From positions 1,425,001 to 1,489,000 of the forward strand of contig JBAIAA010000259.1 in NCBI GenBank assembly GCA_037893245.1: a DNA stretch of 64,000 nucleotides. Reading direction: 5' to 3'. Position 1 is the stretch's first letter; every line of letters starts with the position of its first letter. The notes under the pieces are model-generated. The model was not told the DNA's origin and ran no database searches. It was given only the letters and a program-made list of their open reading frames with translations. This DNA comes from Crossaster papposus (lineage: Eukaryota > Echinodermata > Asteroidea > Velatida > Solasteridae). The translations under genes and the position numbers were made by a program. Positions 46,311-57,581 of the stretch are shown here, piece by piece.

Positions 46311-47885
46311 GGAGGAAAGAGAATGCAACATTTAAAACAAAAAGTACCTCGCATGTTATCAAAAACTCACATTTTTATTGTATAATCTACAAGTTTATGC
46401 TACAGGGCACACTTAATGTTGTTATAGGCTTCAGCCGAACACTAATTAGTGCCTAATTACCCCTTTAAAACAAAATGTACCTCACATGTTATCAAAAACT
46501 CTTATTTGTATTGTACAATCTACAAGTTTATGCTACAGGGCACACTTAATGTTGTTATAGGCTTCAGCCGAACACTAATTAGTGCCTAATTACCCCTTTA
46601 AAACAAAATGTACCTCACATGTTATCAAAAACTCTTATTTGTATTGTACAATCTACAAGTTTATGCTACAGGGCACACTTAATTTTGGTATGGGCTTCAG
46701 CCGAACACTAATTAGTGCCTAATTACCCCGTTAAATAATATCCCTTTTTACTGCAGTATTGTAATGAGTTTTTTTCCGATGAGTATATCAGTACCCCTTT
46801 AAAACAAAATGTACCTCACATGTTATCAAAAACTGTTATTTGTATTGTACAATCTACAAGTTTATGCTACAGGGCATACTTAATTTTGGTATGGGCTTCA
46901 GTCAAACACTAATTAGTGCCTAATTACCCCGTTAAATAATATCCCTTTTTACTGCAGTATTGTAATGAGGTTTTTTTCGATGAGTATATTATTGCCCCTT
47001 TAAAGCAAAATGTACCTCACATGTTATCCAAAACTCATATTTTTATTATATAATCTAAAAGATCATGATACTGGGTACACTTAATTTTGGTATAGGCTTC
47101 AGCCGAACACTAATTAGTGCCTAATTAACCCGTTAAATAATATCCCAAATACCCTATACCAAAATTAAGTGTGCCCTGTAGCATAAACTTGTAGATTGTA
47201 CAATAAAAATAAGAGTTTTTGATAACATGTGAGGTACATTTTGTTTTAAATGGGTACTGATATACTCCTCGGTAAAAACCCTCATTACAATACTGCAGTA
47301 AAAAGTGATATTATTTAACGGTGTAATTAGGCACTAATTAGTGTTCGGCTGAAGCCTATACCAAAATTAAGTGTACCCAGTATCATGATCTTTTAGATTA
47401 TATAATACAAATATGAGTTTTTGATAACATGTGAGGTACATTTTGTTTTAAAGGGGTACTGATATACTCATCGGAAAAAAAACTCATTACAATACTGCAG
47501 TAAAAAGAGATATTATTTAACGGTGTAATTAGGCACTAATTAGTGTTCGGCTGAAGCCCATACCAAAATTAAGTGTACCCAGTAGCATAAACTTGTAGAT
47601 TGTACAATAAAAATATGAGTTTTTGATAACATGTGAGGTACATTTTGTTTTAAAGTGGTACTTATATACGCATCGGAAAGAGAACGCATTACAATACTGC
47701 AGTGAAAAGGGATCTATTTGACGGGGTAATTAGGCACTAATTAGTGTTCGGCTGAAGCCTATACCAACATTAAGTGTGCCCTGTAGCATAAACTTGTAGA
47801 TTATACAATAAAAATGTGAGTTTTTGATAACATGCCTGCGAGGTACTTTTTGTTTTAAATATTGCATTCTCTTTCCTCCATCTCA
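46311..47885. repeat. Inverted tandem arrays in the palindrome core
   Basis: Left half: five direct units starting TTAAAACAAAATGTACCTC near 46,331, 46,465, 46,598, 46,798 and 46,998 (spacing 134, 133, 200, 200). Right half (47,155-47,885): the same units inverted. Long units add a block with ACTGCAGTATTGTAATGAG. Each unit contains the 12-bp palindrome CACTAATTAGTG. Edges: GAGATGGAGGAAAGAG at 46,306 and its complement at 47,870. Confidence 0.85.
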
Positions 47886-48143
47886 AGTAAAAGGTTTGAA
47901 AAATAATAGATTTCTTCCATTAGGTAGCTAATTTTTCATCAAAATCACAGAAAAGGTTGAACAAGTGTTGGCTATGTTATATGATTTGTTACGGTTTGAA
48001 AAAGTATTGCTATTTGCCTTTTATTTTGAAACATTCGTTTAAATAAAATTAAGTGAACCTTCTAAAACATGCGTCACCTTTTGCAGCATGTATTCTAGAT
48101 TTTTCGGCTTTTGGTGAATGCGCGGCTAAATCCGTGGTTGAAT

Positions 48144-48457
48144 CACTGACCTCTACACCTGGACGGACCATTGTCCATATTCTGCTGTGCTAACACTTGA
48201 AGTCGGCGCGAACTGGAAGTGCAACATGGCGGACCCGAGACGTCACTGCTGTGAGCCAATGAAATGTCCAGGTGTGGAGGTCAGCGGATTTATTCTGTAC
48301 ATTTTGTATTTATAAACATTACGTAATACGTATCGTACCAACACCTGGACATTTCATTGGCTCACAGAGTCACGTCGTGGGTCCGCCATGTTGCACTTCT
48401 CCGCATGCCGACTTCAAAATGAAACAATGATGATCTGTCCATGTATAGAGGTCAGTG
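48144..48457. mobile_element. hAT-like MITE, copy A (314 bp)
   Basis: Ends CACTGACCTCTACACCTGG and GGTCAGTG, flanked by the 8-bp duplication GGTTGAAT (48,136-48,143 and 48,458-48,465). Almost entirely palindromic with a short AT-rich centre. It lies inside the 3-kb palindromic element. Confidence 0.9.
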
Positions 48458-49004
48458 GGTTGAATCCGCGGCCAGAAATTCGGCCTTGAGTCAGGTCGAA
48501 CGGCGCACGTGTGGAGTGTCAGTCAGTCTCGTTCCCTGACTATCAGTTAAACCCTAACGCCCATCTCATTGAACCATAGGAACCATACTATACCGTCCAC
48601 AGTATAGTCTGGCCCGATCTAAACATTAAGGATACGGGGATCAAGTGGACAGGAAGCCATACTATATCCCACAATTCCGTTTTCGCACATATATAAGAAC
48701 GAACATCGCACATGTATATTAAATTATCGCATATATCGTCGCAAAACATCGCATACAAATGATCGCATAAAACATATATATTGCAAATTATCGAATATAT
48801 ATTGCAAATTATCGAATATATATTGCAAATTATCGAATATATATTGCAAATTATCGCACATATATTACAAGTTATCGCACATATATTACATTTATTGCAT
48901 ACATAAAACGAATATCGCACATATGTGATAATTATCGCATATATATGAGAAACATCGCACATATATTGTACATTATCGAATAATGCAACGTTTGACACGC
49001 CATA

Positions 49005-49302
49005 CACTACAGCTATCGGCTATAATGTCACAAAAATCTAGCCGTAAAAGAAGTTGTCTAGCTCAGGCAAAACAAAATGGCGGCAGCACTAACGTTAATT
49101 TTAGAGCAAATTTTTGTTTATTTTTCAATGATAACAGATCGACAAATACGTCAATATTATTAGGTATTTCGACTGGCTGTAAACAAACATTGCGTAAAAA
49201 ACATCTAGCAGACGATAATTGTTGTAAATCCATACATCGTAATTTTGCAAACGCTAATTCAAGCATCGCTTGGGGGCGCAATAACTAGCCGTAGGCAGAC
49301 GC
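49005..49302. other. Intervening unique DNA
   Basis: Between the palindromic element and the 11-kb transposon. Open on both strands without resemblance to a known protein. TAGCCG at 49,287 may be a remnant of the transposon's outermost left end. Confidence 0.4.
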
Positions 49303-49310
49303 GTCCGAAT

Positions 49311-49573
49311 CACTGACCTCTATACATGGACAGATCATCCATTGTTTCATTTTGAAGTCGGCATGCAGAGAAGTGCAACATGGCGTCACTGCTGTGAGCC
49401 AATGAAATGTCCAGGTGTAGAGTTCAGTTGGTTGGTAAATCCACTGACCTCTACAACTGGACATTTCATTGGCTCACAGCAGTGACGCCATGTTGCACTT
49501 CCAGTTCGCGCCGACTTCAAGTGTTAGCACAGCAGAATATGGACAATGATCCGTCCAGGTGTTGAGGTCAGTG
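49311..49573. mobile_element. hAT-like MITE, copy B (263 bp)
   Basis: Ends CACTGACCTCTATACATGG and GGTCAGTG, flanked by GTCCGAAT (49,303-49,310 and 49,574-49,581). Nearly identical to copy C at 60,265. It has inserted into the left terminal repeat of the 11-kb transposon. Confidence 0.92.
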
Positions 49574-49645
49574 GTCCGAATAAGCCTTTTTGAGGTATGG
49601 ATGCCTGATAGAGGGCTCACTTCAAGTTGGGTATCCAAATCCAAG

Positions 49646-49687
49646 ATGGCTGATGTTGACAGTGCCAGTACATCGTCTGCAGTGCTG
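49646..49687 (+). CDS. YqaJ gene exon 1 (start within left TIR)
   Basis: ATG GCT GAT GTT GAC ... GTG CTG encodes MADVDSASTSSAVL, followed by the donor GTGAGT. The start lies in a CAAGATGGC context that is also present, inverted, in the right terminal repeat. Phase 0. Confidence 0.6.
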
Positions 49688-50193
49688 GTGAGTCTGACTT
49701 TTAATTTACTTGTTTATGTTGTAATGCAAGATAAATCAAACACACTTATTTCAGGAGGTAAATAACTTCCTATTATGGACCTAGTAAGGCATGAATTGTT
49801 TTAAATATATAGTGTAACTTAGTGTAGAAACGGGCCACACACAGTTCGTGTTGTTGTTGTGGAGTGAAATTCTGCAACCTTCACTGTGTACATACGTGTG
49901 TTACGGATCTGAACATGATAACATCACATTAATTTTCTCATTAAATGGCTTACACTCTAAAGGTAGTTGTCACAACAATTTCCAATATAATTAATAAGTC
50001 TTGAAAATTACATATTTAATCATGATTTATGATGTAACATACAAAGTTTGGTTAAGCTTAATTAGCTAGGTACACAAACAGGCTGCTATGTTACTATGCA
50101 CTGTATGTACATATATACTTCGAATTTCTTTCCTCTAGCATTTCTTCTCTATTTGTCTATAATTAAGACACAGTTCTTTTGTTGTTTCTACAG

Positions 50194-50321
50194 ATTACTG
50201 ACAGTAGTCAAAGCAATTCAGTGCAACCAATCAAGCCAGAAAAGCTGAAACTTGCAGAATTGAAAGACTGGTTGAAGTCTCACTAGGCAGGATCACGGCA
50301 GCGGTCGTTGGTGGCGCCCTT
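50194..50321 (+). pseudogene. YqaJ gene exon 2: SAP-like segment with in-frame TAG
   Basis: After acceptor TTTCTACAG the frame reads ITDSSQSNSVQPIKPEKLKL then AELKDWLKSH, a TAG (50,284-50,286), then AGSRQRSLVAPL. LKLAELKDWLK...SRQRSLVA resembles a SAP DNA-binding motif with a stop in its loop. A donor at TT|GTGGAG (50,321/50,322) gives phase 2, which is exactly what exon 3 needs. Exon end and SAP identity are inferences. Confidence 0.5.
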
Positions 50322-50787
50322 GTGGAGGCTCTTTTGGACGCAGAAGTTGTGGCCGAAAATCAAGACCGTAACACCCGTCCAACTTTTACAACGTGCGGGC
50401 AATTCAAATTTGAAGCACCAACTTCAACGATAAAAAAATGACTTTTAGAGTTAACATATGTAATTTTTAATGCAAAAGAACGAAACAATATACCCTTGTT
50501 AGTCATAGAAACCACTATTTTTAATTAATATTACTAGCGGTAAGCTTTGAGAACTAGCGGCAAATGTGGTTTAATATGTGCACGAAGTATGAAACATTGC
50601 ACACCCCTATCTTAGACTCGACCATTTCTCACTCCCCCACCAGCCAATCAGTTGGCAAGGAATAGATGAATAAATCTAAATTATTCAATTAATCAGACAC
50701 CACTTAATATTAACCCGTGTAGCGGTTCGCTATTTTGTATAGAATTACATTAAAGAACTCTAAAAAAACAGCTGTCCTCAACCAACT

Positions 50788-50860
50788 CGCCGATAGCCTA
50801 GTTGGTAGAGAGGCGAGCTAGGGATCGAAAGATATGTGGTTCGATCCCGGTTATCATTAA
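50788..50860 (+). mobile_element. tRNA-derived SINE head (A and B boxes)
   Basis: A box TAGCCTAGTTGG (50,794-50,805) and B box GGTTCGATCCC (50,838-50,848) are intact pol III promoter elements. The T-arm does not pair properly and no full cloverleaf forms, so this is a SINE or tRNA relic rather than a tRNA gene. Confidence 0.55.
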
Positions 50861-51690
50861 CGTTCATCTTTTTCTTCGCAATTTACTTTTTTGATTATTT
50901 TAACGTTCCTTCCTGCATGTTTTAACCATAGAGCAAGTTTGAAGGAATACCCGGGTTTAAAAATACTCAAAAGATTCGCTACACTAATTGGTTTATAAGT
51001 TACTTCCTTGTTTAATACATGTTTTTAATGCCTTCACCGGCTCATTTACACAGACGCGATAACAGAAAGCGGTAGGCCGCTCGATATTGTCCATTATACA
51101 CACGGGGCAGAAACCCGTCCAGTATTTGTTTTTTTAAACATTTCAGTTGATGACATGTTTCTGTACGTGTAATGCCTACATACAGAAATAAACGTGTATT
51201 TTACATCAAAATGTCAAATCTTAGTACTATAATTTCAAAGGTAAAGCCAAGGCAAATATTTTCGTAATTTTTAGGTACCGTATTTGTTTAGAATGATTTA
51301 ATATTTAAATTTAACACAAAAAGAAAACGCCAAAACATGAAATAATTCTTGTCTCTTCAGTTTCTTTATCCTCTTCTCCCTGAAAAACAAAAAATAATAA
51401 TTAATGGAAAATGTTAATGGATTGTGTTAACATTATAAATGGACAACAGTGTTTGTCATTGTAAATACTTGAGGTAAATTTAACTTTTGACATTAAATTA
51501 GTACTCCCGGCTCGGCCCTTTTTGTTATATTTAAAGCATACATCGCGCGCCCACGGCGTACATACCAGTGATTAATAAATGTATATAGAATAACGCAAGA
51601 GGGCGCTACAGTATGATTACGCAACATGGTTGGACAAGATAATGAAACACCAGCATCTCGTAACGGATACCGTAGCCCGAGGTAGTGTAG

Positions 51691-52324
51691 TCTTGGTCAA
51701 GACTATGAGCAAGTTCGGGCGCGAACTATAGTTAACCATTAGTCAGTCTCTGCTTTACCAATGCGCGCATGCTCAAATGCAGTTCGCTCGAACGGCTCTA
51801 GTCGAACTATTGTTGAAAAGATGGCAACCGCTTTGTTTACTTTGCGACATGAATGAAATGGGTTTTGCCACTATTCTTCCACGCATATAAGTAGGATAAG
51901 CCATAACGTTAGTCATGTTGGTCCAAAAACAAGACAAAAATTACATTAGGCCCGACAGATTTTCACTTAACGTAGTGCCTTTCCCTCCGTCCGACTACTG
52001 ACATCACCCTTTTCTACGTCACTGGTTCTCTCCATGTTTTCCTTTGAAAAGAGGCTACTGTCAACCAGCGGCAACCGTGCTCCGGGGTCTGGTTCCAAAT
52101 AGTCGACTAGATAGTCGAACCATTCTGCGTTCGAGCGACGTTAGTCGAACTATGGTTAACTATAGTTTGCGCCCGAACTTGCTCCAAGCTAGCCCGTTCA
52201 TTTGTTCCGCGGCGCGCCGTCCGTATTATCTGGGCTTATTAAGGGCGCCCTCAATAAGCCCAGATAATACGGACGGCGCGCCGCGGAACAAATGAACGGG
52301 CTAGCTTGGTCTTGACCAAGACTA
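51691..52324. mobile_element. Fold-back element with 12-bp TSD
   Basis: Flanked by GAGGTAGTGTAG at 51,679-51,690 and 52,325-52,336. Ends TCTTGGTCAAGACTA and TCTTGACCAAGACTA; a second inverted pair AGCAAGTTCGGGCGCGAACT / GTTTGCGCCCGAACTTGCT at 51,709 and 52,165. Noncoding. It interrupts a tRNA-derived SINE. Confidence 0.85.
52186..52307. repeat. Perfect 55-bp-stem palindrome
   Basis: Arms 52,186-52,240 and 52,253-52,307 are exact complements; the 12-base loop AAGGGCGCCCTC is itself largely palindromic. Arm landmarks: AAGCTAGCCCGTTC, GCGGCGCGCCGTCC, ATCTGGGCTTATT. No mismatch in 110 paired bases. Confidence 0.97.
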
Positions 52325-52396
52325 GAGGTAGTGTAGTGGTTAGGGTGTTGGGCCTCGTGCCTCGTGAGCTGTAGGATGTGGGTTTAAATCCACTTT
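52325..52396 (+). mobile_element. tRNA-derived SINE head, interrupted
   Basis: A-box-like TAGTGTAGTGG and B box GGTTTAAATCC (52,381-52,391) with a pairing T-arm (GTGG/CCAC). Its 5' part (CCGTAGCCCGAGG..., 51,670) has been split off by the fold-back insertion. Confidence 0.55.
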
Positions 52397-53175
52397 TGAA
52401 TTCCTTTTTTTATTTCTATTTTATTACCATTTTTTCTTTTAAAAGAAGGTCTTTTGAAAAAATGTTGGTTCTAATTTGTGGTACGTTGTGTGAAGGCCGC
52501 TTTTTTAAGGAAAATTCCTTTCCGAAAACTGTGCAATATGAATGGCTCATTGACGATGTATAGATCGGGACGGACATACGTCACAGGTCAGCGCGCCGAT
52601 GAAAACAATACGCGCTGACACTGCACTGTAGCATACAAGACTGCGCGCGCGATCATCGTTTTTACCGGCGCGGTGTACGTATTATGACGCGTTTTTATGA
52701 CAGTTCCCGGATGTCCGCCCCGATCTATATGTTGCACAAAAAACTAGTTGCGCGGCCCAGCGGCGAGGCAATACGTAGACTAGACTTGACGTGCCTCGTG
52801 GGTGCAATGTGCATTATGAATGCATCTCGTTACGCGCGCTCAGCCAGCAATATAAATATTCAACATAAACGTCACGGTTGGACGATACCATGAAATCACG
52901 CAACAGGGGTGGATATGCAGCACCACACAGTGCGCGCCGCGGCCGCGGCCACGTACCGGATCACGTGACTCCCGTGAATAGGTCACAACTTTTGGGCTTA
53001 TTTCACACCTAAACGGCCAAAAAACACGATCACTAAAAAAATCATAACTTCCCTTCTAGTTACCATATTGACATCATTTACCCCTCATGTTTTTCCTTTT
53101 TCCGAGCTCTTTCAGATAATGTACAATTTAAAGAAATTGCAATAACTTAAATTGTTCATGATCCTGCCTAGTCTC
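52397..53175 (+). mobile_element. Element X, uninterrupted copy
   Basis: Matches the dispersed pieces in UQCRFS1 intron 1 and shows the unoccupied target sites there: TTCTTTTAA near 52,440, ATGCATC near 52,823, TACCATATTGA near 53,070 and AACTTAAATTG near 53,146. Noncoding. Lies in intron 2 of the YqaJ gene. Confidence 0.75.
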
Positions 53176-53973
53176 ACAATTTACCGTATCATAACTCGTG
53201 GAAGAAGTTACAACTTGTGCAAAAGTAAGGACTGCGTGTGGTGTAGTGTACATAAATTTAGCAATTTTTGCCATTTTTGTTATGTACAAACGTAAAAGGG
53301 GGAGGGGGTAAAATTTATCCCAAAGTATACTTGTGTATGAACATTTTTTGTAAAGAGCGGGAAAATCTGAAAATGTTTGTATAAATACGTAACTCGTGGG
53401 GGGAGGGGGGTCAAGAAGTTATGTACGTTTTGTACGTATGAGAAAATGACGAACGACCCCTTACATGTACATGTTTTACATGTTATAAAATTAGGAAATG
53501 ATAGGAATATACGGATGATTTTGTCACTTGAAAATGTTATTATGAAATATTTGACATTCATACACTCTGCGCAAGACAAATGGCTAAGGTGTCAGAACAA
53601 TTTTGAAAAATAGTTTAACATCACTACGAACATGGGTCTCCCAGGGAGTCTTACACACAATCTGTAGACATAATGTTGGAACTTAAAGGGGCATTGGACA
53701 ATATTTTCAATTTTTTTATTTTTGGTTTAATTTGACTTGATTACACTCAAAATGGGATAACATTTAAAATCTGTGAGAAAAACTGCACAGACATGAAAAA
53801 CCTACGGAAAACGAATAAAATATCCCTTTAAACAATACTTATTAATCTTTTTAATTAAATCATGTGAATCCAGAATTAAGAAATGGCACAGGAAACAGGT
53901 AATTTACAAGTAAGAAAATATAAATTTGTCATTCATTACCATATTAATGGATTTTTTTTTCTTCATTTTTCAG
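53176..53973. other. Intron 2 of YqaJ gene, 3' part
   Basis: Mostly AT-rich with a G-rich stretch near 53,395-53,411. Contains one TTAA MITE (53,687-53,827). Ends in a T-rich tract and the acceptor TTTTTCAG at 53,973. Confidence 0.6.
53687..53827. mobile_element. TTAA-flanked MITE, family 3 (141 bp)
   Basis: Starts AGGGGCATTGGACAATATTT after TTAA (53,683-53,686), ends AAAATATCCCT before TTAA (53,828-53,831). Noncoding. Confidence 0.7.
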
Positions 53974-55695
53974 GGTTAAAGATTTCATTGCTGCTGGAGT
54001 TCAACCACCTATTCCCAAGAAGGGTACCAAGGCATCACAGAAACTGTCATACCCAGCTGCTGGCACAGGCTGGGGGAAAAGCTTAGACAGCATCCGGGTA
54101 ACTACCAAGATGGTTGATGAATATGTTGCACAGCACAATACAAGTACATTTCAACGTCAAGATCCGTCAGCACCAAGTGTGAAATTAAAGGCAAATTTCA
54201 ATTTGCAATCGAAGGATACCTATCAAACATTCTAACTTATCAATCTGAAACTGTGTTCGTCATTTCCCGTTGCTTCCGTTCATTTCGCAAAAATGAATGT
54301 CCACATGTTGTCAAATGCGCTTTGAGGAATAGTCAAATTATACATGGTGGTTGTACATGCAGTGCTGGAGATGGTGGCCATTGTAATCATGTATTGGCAT
54401 TATTATACACTCTATGCACATTCACCGATAACAAGCTGACAGTGGTACCTGATGATGTGACCTGTACATCAATGTTACAACGGTGGCACAAACCTCGTGG
54501 AAAGAAGATAAACCCAGAACCTATTGACAATGTAGTGATAAAGAAAATTCGCTTGCAAGAGGGATCAGCTACTTCAAAACAGACTAAAGGGATTCAATCA
54601 ACCTTATATAAAGCCACCCGTGATTCCCTTCTGCATGACCCTCACTTAGTCCAGCAGTCAGCTAGAGAGTTACACGAAATAAATCCACGAATTCCTGCTG
54701 CCTACATGTTAAAACCAGCAACTACTTCAACCATATACACTGCAACGTTGTTTGGGTCAGTTGAAAAGGGCTCACTGCTATCTTACCAGTATTGCCAAGA
54801 AGATCCTGTTGATATTTCCAGTACAGTTGGAAACATTCCACCGCACCGCGGTCCCTTACCCCAACCACTGTTGTACCCATGTTTCCCTCTGAGAGCAGTT
54901 CCCTCGTATGCATCATCCAGTGTTAATGTTGCGGATGTAGATGCAGAAAAATACCAGGATCTGCTTGAAAGCCTAATTTTAACAGATGGTGAATCATCCG
55001 ACTTGGAGCAGAAAACGCGAGATCAGTCGAAGAGCGAGTTGTGGAAAACATTGCGTAAACAAAGAGTAACTGCTTCTATGTTTGGGAAGGCTTGTCAGGC
55101 AATGGACAAGAAAACCAGCAAGGCCAAAGACAACATAATTAGAGACAAAATTGAGCCCAAGGCACCATCAAGTTTTGTGCAAAGGATGTTTGATCATGGT
55201 TTGAAAATGGAGCCAATCATAGCAGACAAGTATGTTGCCTACATGCACAGCATTGGGCATCCCGTACAGGTCTTTGACAGTGGACTTGTCATAAATGAAA
55301 ATAATCTGTGGCTAGCAGCATCACCAGACAAAAAAGTTGTCGACATGACTGAAGAAAGTCCATTTGGCCTACTTGAAATGAAAGCACCTGCCCATACCAT
55401 GTACATAAATGTAACTCCTCTTGAAGCTTGCAACTCTCCAACATTTTACCTTGAAAATGTGAATGGGTTTCCTAAGTTAAAAAACAACCATGGTACTGGA
55501 TACTTTGAACAGGTTCAAGGGCAGATGGCCTTAACTGGTGCAAAATGGTGCGATTTTGTGGTATGCACAAAAAAAGGCATGTCTGTTGAGCGTATACGAT
55601 TTGATCAGTCTTTCTGGCTTGACAAGGTACAATGTCTAGAAGAATTCTTTTTCAAACACTTTATTCCAGCATTACTTGGAAAACATGAAGATTAA
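53974..55695 (+). pseudogene. YqaJ gene exon 3: SWIM zinc finger + YqaJ nuclease
   Basis: Frame A reads VKDFIAAGVQPPIPKKGTK onward to a TAA at 54,233-54,235. The continuing reading (frame B, KCEIKGKFQFAIEGYL onward) is shifted by one base, so a frameshift lies between about 54,116 and 54,235. From 54,253 the frame is open for 480 codons: a SWIM zinc finger (C34-x-C36 ... C44-x-H46, GGCTCSAGDGGHCNH) and, from about 262, a YqaJ domain of the lambda-exonuclease fold with RVTAS, E320 (GLKMEPI), D359 (ASPDK), E375-x-K377 (LLEMK) and QVQGQ. All expected PD-(D/E)XK residues are present. Such proteins accompany THAP-DDE transposases in two-gene elements. The downstream part looks sound; the full gene is broken as sequenced. 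Confidence 0.85.
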
Positions 55696-57105
55696 AGATG
55701 AAGTCAAAGCTCACAAAAATGCATTTGACAAGGCCAAGGGCATTGAATATCATGAACCTAACTTTGCCTATAAAAAGTTGTAAAACAGGTTGACATTAAA
55801 CTTTACTCGCAGACAAATGTAGAGTTAAAATTTAAGTTAAAATGTTTATTTCAGTATTGTTCTGTACACATAGTTATATGAAAGTGGTACACAAAATTTA
55901 AAAATACCCTAAGCAAAAATAACTCAATATAAATTGTCACAAATAAACTTATTCCAGAAAAGTAACTTGCCAGTCATATTAAATGGGTTCTGGATTTTTT
56001 CATACAAATTTGGCGTCAAACTATTCAGAACCGGGTTCAGAACAGTTGTTTGCATTTCTGAGTTTACCTTTCTGTGACCTACATGGAGTAGGTTTTGAAA
56101 AATCAGACCATCAGAAGTGGCATGTTACTTTGCGGATGAGTTTATAGGCCTATAGTAATGCAAGAAACATGCTGAGAGTTTTTGACATAGTATCCCTCCC
56201 TGACCAATTTTGTGACTGTTTTTATGTATTTCTCTCGTAAATGTAAACTCATTGGTGACTGGTAAGATGTTCATTGCAGGGGCAAGGAATCCAGTAACTT
56301 CACAGACAAACTTAGTAACTCATGACAAGCAGTTATTGCTGCAAATTTGCAGGTTTTGTCCGAGATTTAATAATTTCAATGCTTATTCTAACATGTTTAC
56401 AACTATTCTCTATACGCAGTTCCTGGGTTTTGTCTAGCGGTAGTAAGCTTGCCCGAAATTCACATGGCTTACAGTGTGCAACCTTGATTATTAATCATCG
56501 ATTGTGTAAAACGTTTCTAGCGTGGGAAATTTAAATGCATACACGAGCCTTGTCTTTTGTGTCGAAGAGTCACAATGTTGTTATGCTACTGTAATAGAAT
56601 TTTGGTACAGTCAAACTTCCGGAATACGAACCCAGGATCTAGGTATTTACTGATTACTCAGTGTTGCATTCAATGTACATGTACATGTACATTGTAATGG
56701 AAAAGTTGCACACAATGATCTTGTGAAATTCACAATTTTAAATTTACAAAATGTAAGTAAAACTTACCAAAAATCACACACAAAGGTCAAACGTTAAAGT
56801 GCCTGTAGAATTTTATGGTTATTTCAGCTGCTTTCTGGAGCACCAATGTTTATAAAGCTTATAATATAATATAATATAATATAATATAATATATAATATA
56901 TAATATATAATATAATATATAATATATGATATGATATAATATAATATAATATGATATAATATTTATATAATGTTTAAATTAGTCTACATTTTTACAATCA
57001 TTTTCTATTAGAATACAAATCTAGTCTCATTTCTAAAAAGCACATCAAGAACACGGATGCCTCATAAATTGTTACATACATTGTACAATGTCCTGAACAG
57101 TACTT
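55696..57105. other. Between the two transposon genes, part 1
   Basis: 3' flank of the YqaJ gene. Contains ATGTACATGTACATGT at 56,675-56,690 and the AT microsatellite at 56,862-56,965. No gene recognised. Confidence 0.6.
56862..56965. repeat. (TATAA)n-type microsatellite
   Basis: About 100 bases of ATAATATAAT and ATATAATATATAAT variants. Confidence 0.9.
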
Positions 57106-57109
57106 TTAA

Positions 57110-57581
57110 CCCTAACCCTACCTAATGCTACTTTTTACTACTAGTAGTAAAAAGTAGTATGCAGTACTCTCACTGACTTGTGTGCAATGCCTGTAGCTGA
57201 GACCAGTATATACAGGTATACTGGTCTCAGCCTGTAGTAATTTTTAGTATTGGGTACTTCACCTCTTATTGCACTCGTAGTACTTTTTAGCATTGGGTCC
57301 CTCTGCTTGCTGAGTGTGCATGGCCCATGTATGCTGTGTAGACTCTACAGCAAAAAATGTCACTTGGGACACAATGGGTCAAGGCTGGACTACTGCATTT
57401 TTTGCCAGGTAAGTATTACTGACCTGTATTGCCACTATTAGTATTTTGTAGTTGGCAGTATCTGTACTCTGTCAGTACACACCCAATCATCAGTCATGGA
57501 GAGACCCAATGCTACAAAATACTAAGTAGTATTCTGTAGTACGCAGCTCTTTAGCCCAAAGTAAGGCCTAGGGGGTTAGGG
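57110..57581 (+). mobile_element. piggyBac-like MITE with CCCTAACCC ends, copy 2
   Basis: 472 bp between TTAA at 57,106-57,109 and 57,582-57,585. Inverted relative to the copy at 29,370-29,809, otherwise colinear. It carries the 34-bp palindromic insertion at 57,197-57,230. Confidence 0.85.
57197..57230. mobile_element. 34-bp palindromic insertion with 7-bp TSD
   Basis: CTGAGACCAGTATA and TATACTGGTCTCAG are inverted around TACAGG. Flanked by CCTGTAG on both sides (57,190-57,196 and 57,231-57,237). The sister MITE at 29.7 kb has the single uninterrupted CTACAGG site. Confidence 0.8.

Larger units (their letters stand above)
45965..49004. mobile_element. 3-kb palindromic element with short-repeat arms
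   Basis: Ends TATGGCGTGTCAAACGTTGC and its complement; outer arms 45,965-46,305 and 48,651-49,004. The arms hold about ten variants of a 20-25 bp unit such as TAATATATGTGCGATAACT. The open frames over them (rich in Tyr, Ile, Cys, Asn) are readings of these repeats, not genes. The element sits seven bases after the end of copy 2 above. Termini start with TA, which may be the target. Confidence 0.85.

Noticed and set aside
45971..49007. Tyr/Ile/Cys/Asn-rich frames at both ends of the palindromic element
   Set aside because: They translate the GCGATA-type short repeats; the two are mirror copies of each other.
50788..50860. A functional tRNA gene
   Set aside because: A and B boxes are good but the T-arm does not pair and no cloverleaf forms.
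54722..55433. Minus-strand frames opposite the YqaJ exon
   Set aside because: Antisense shadows of a well-supported coding exon.
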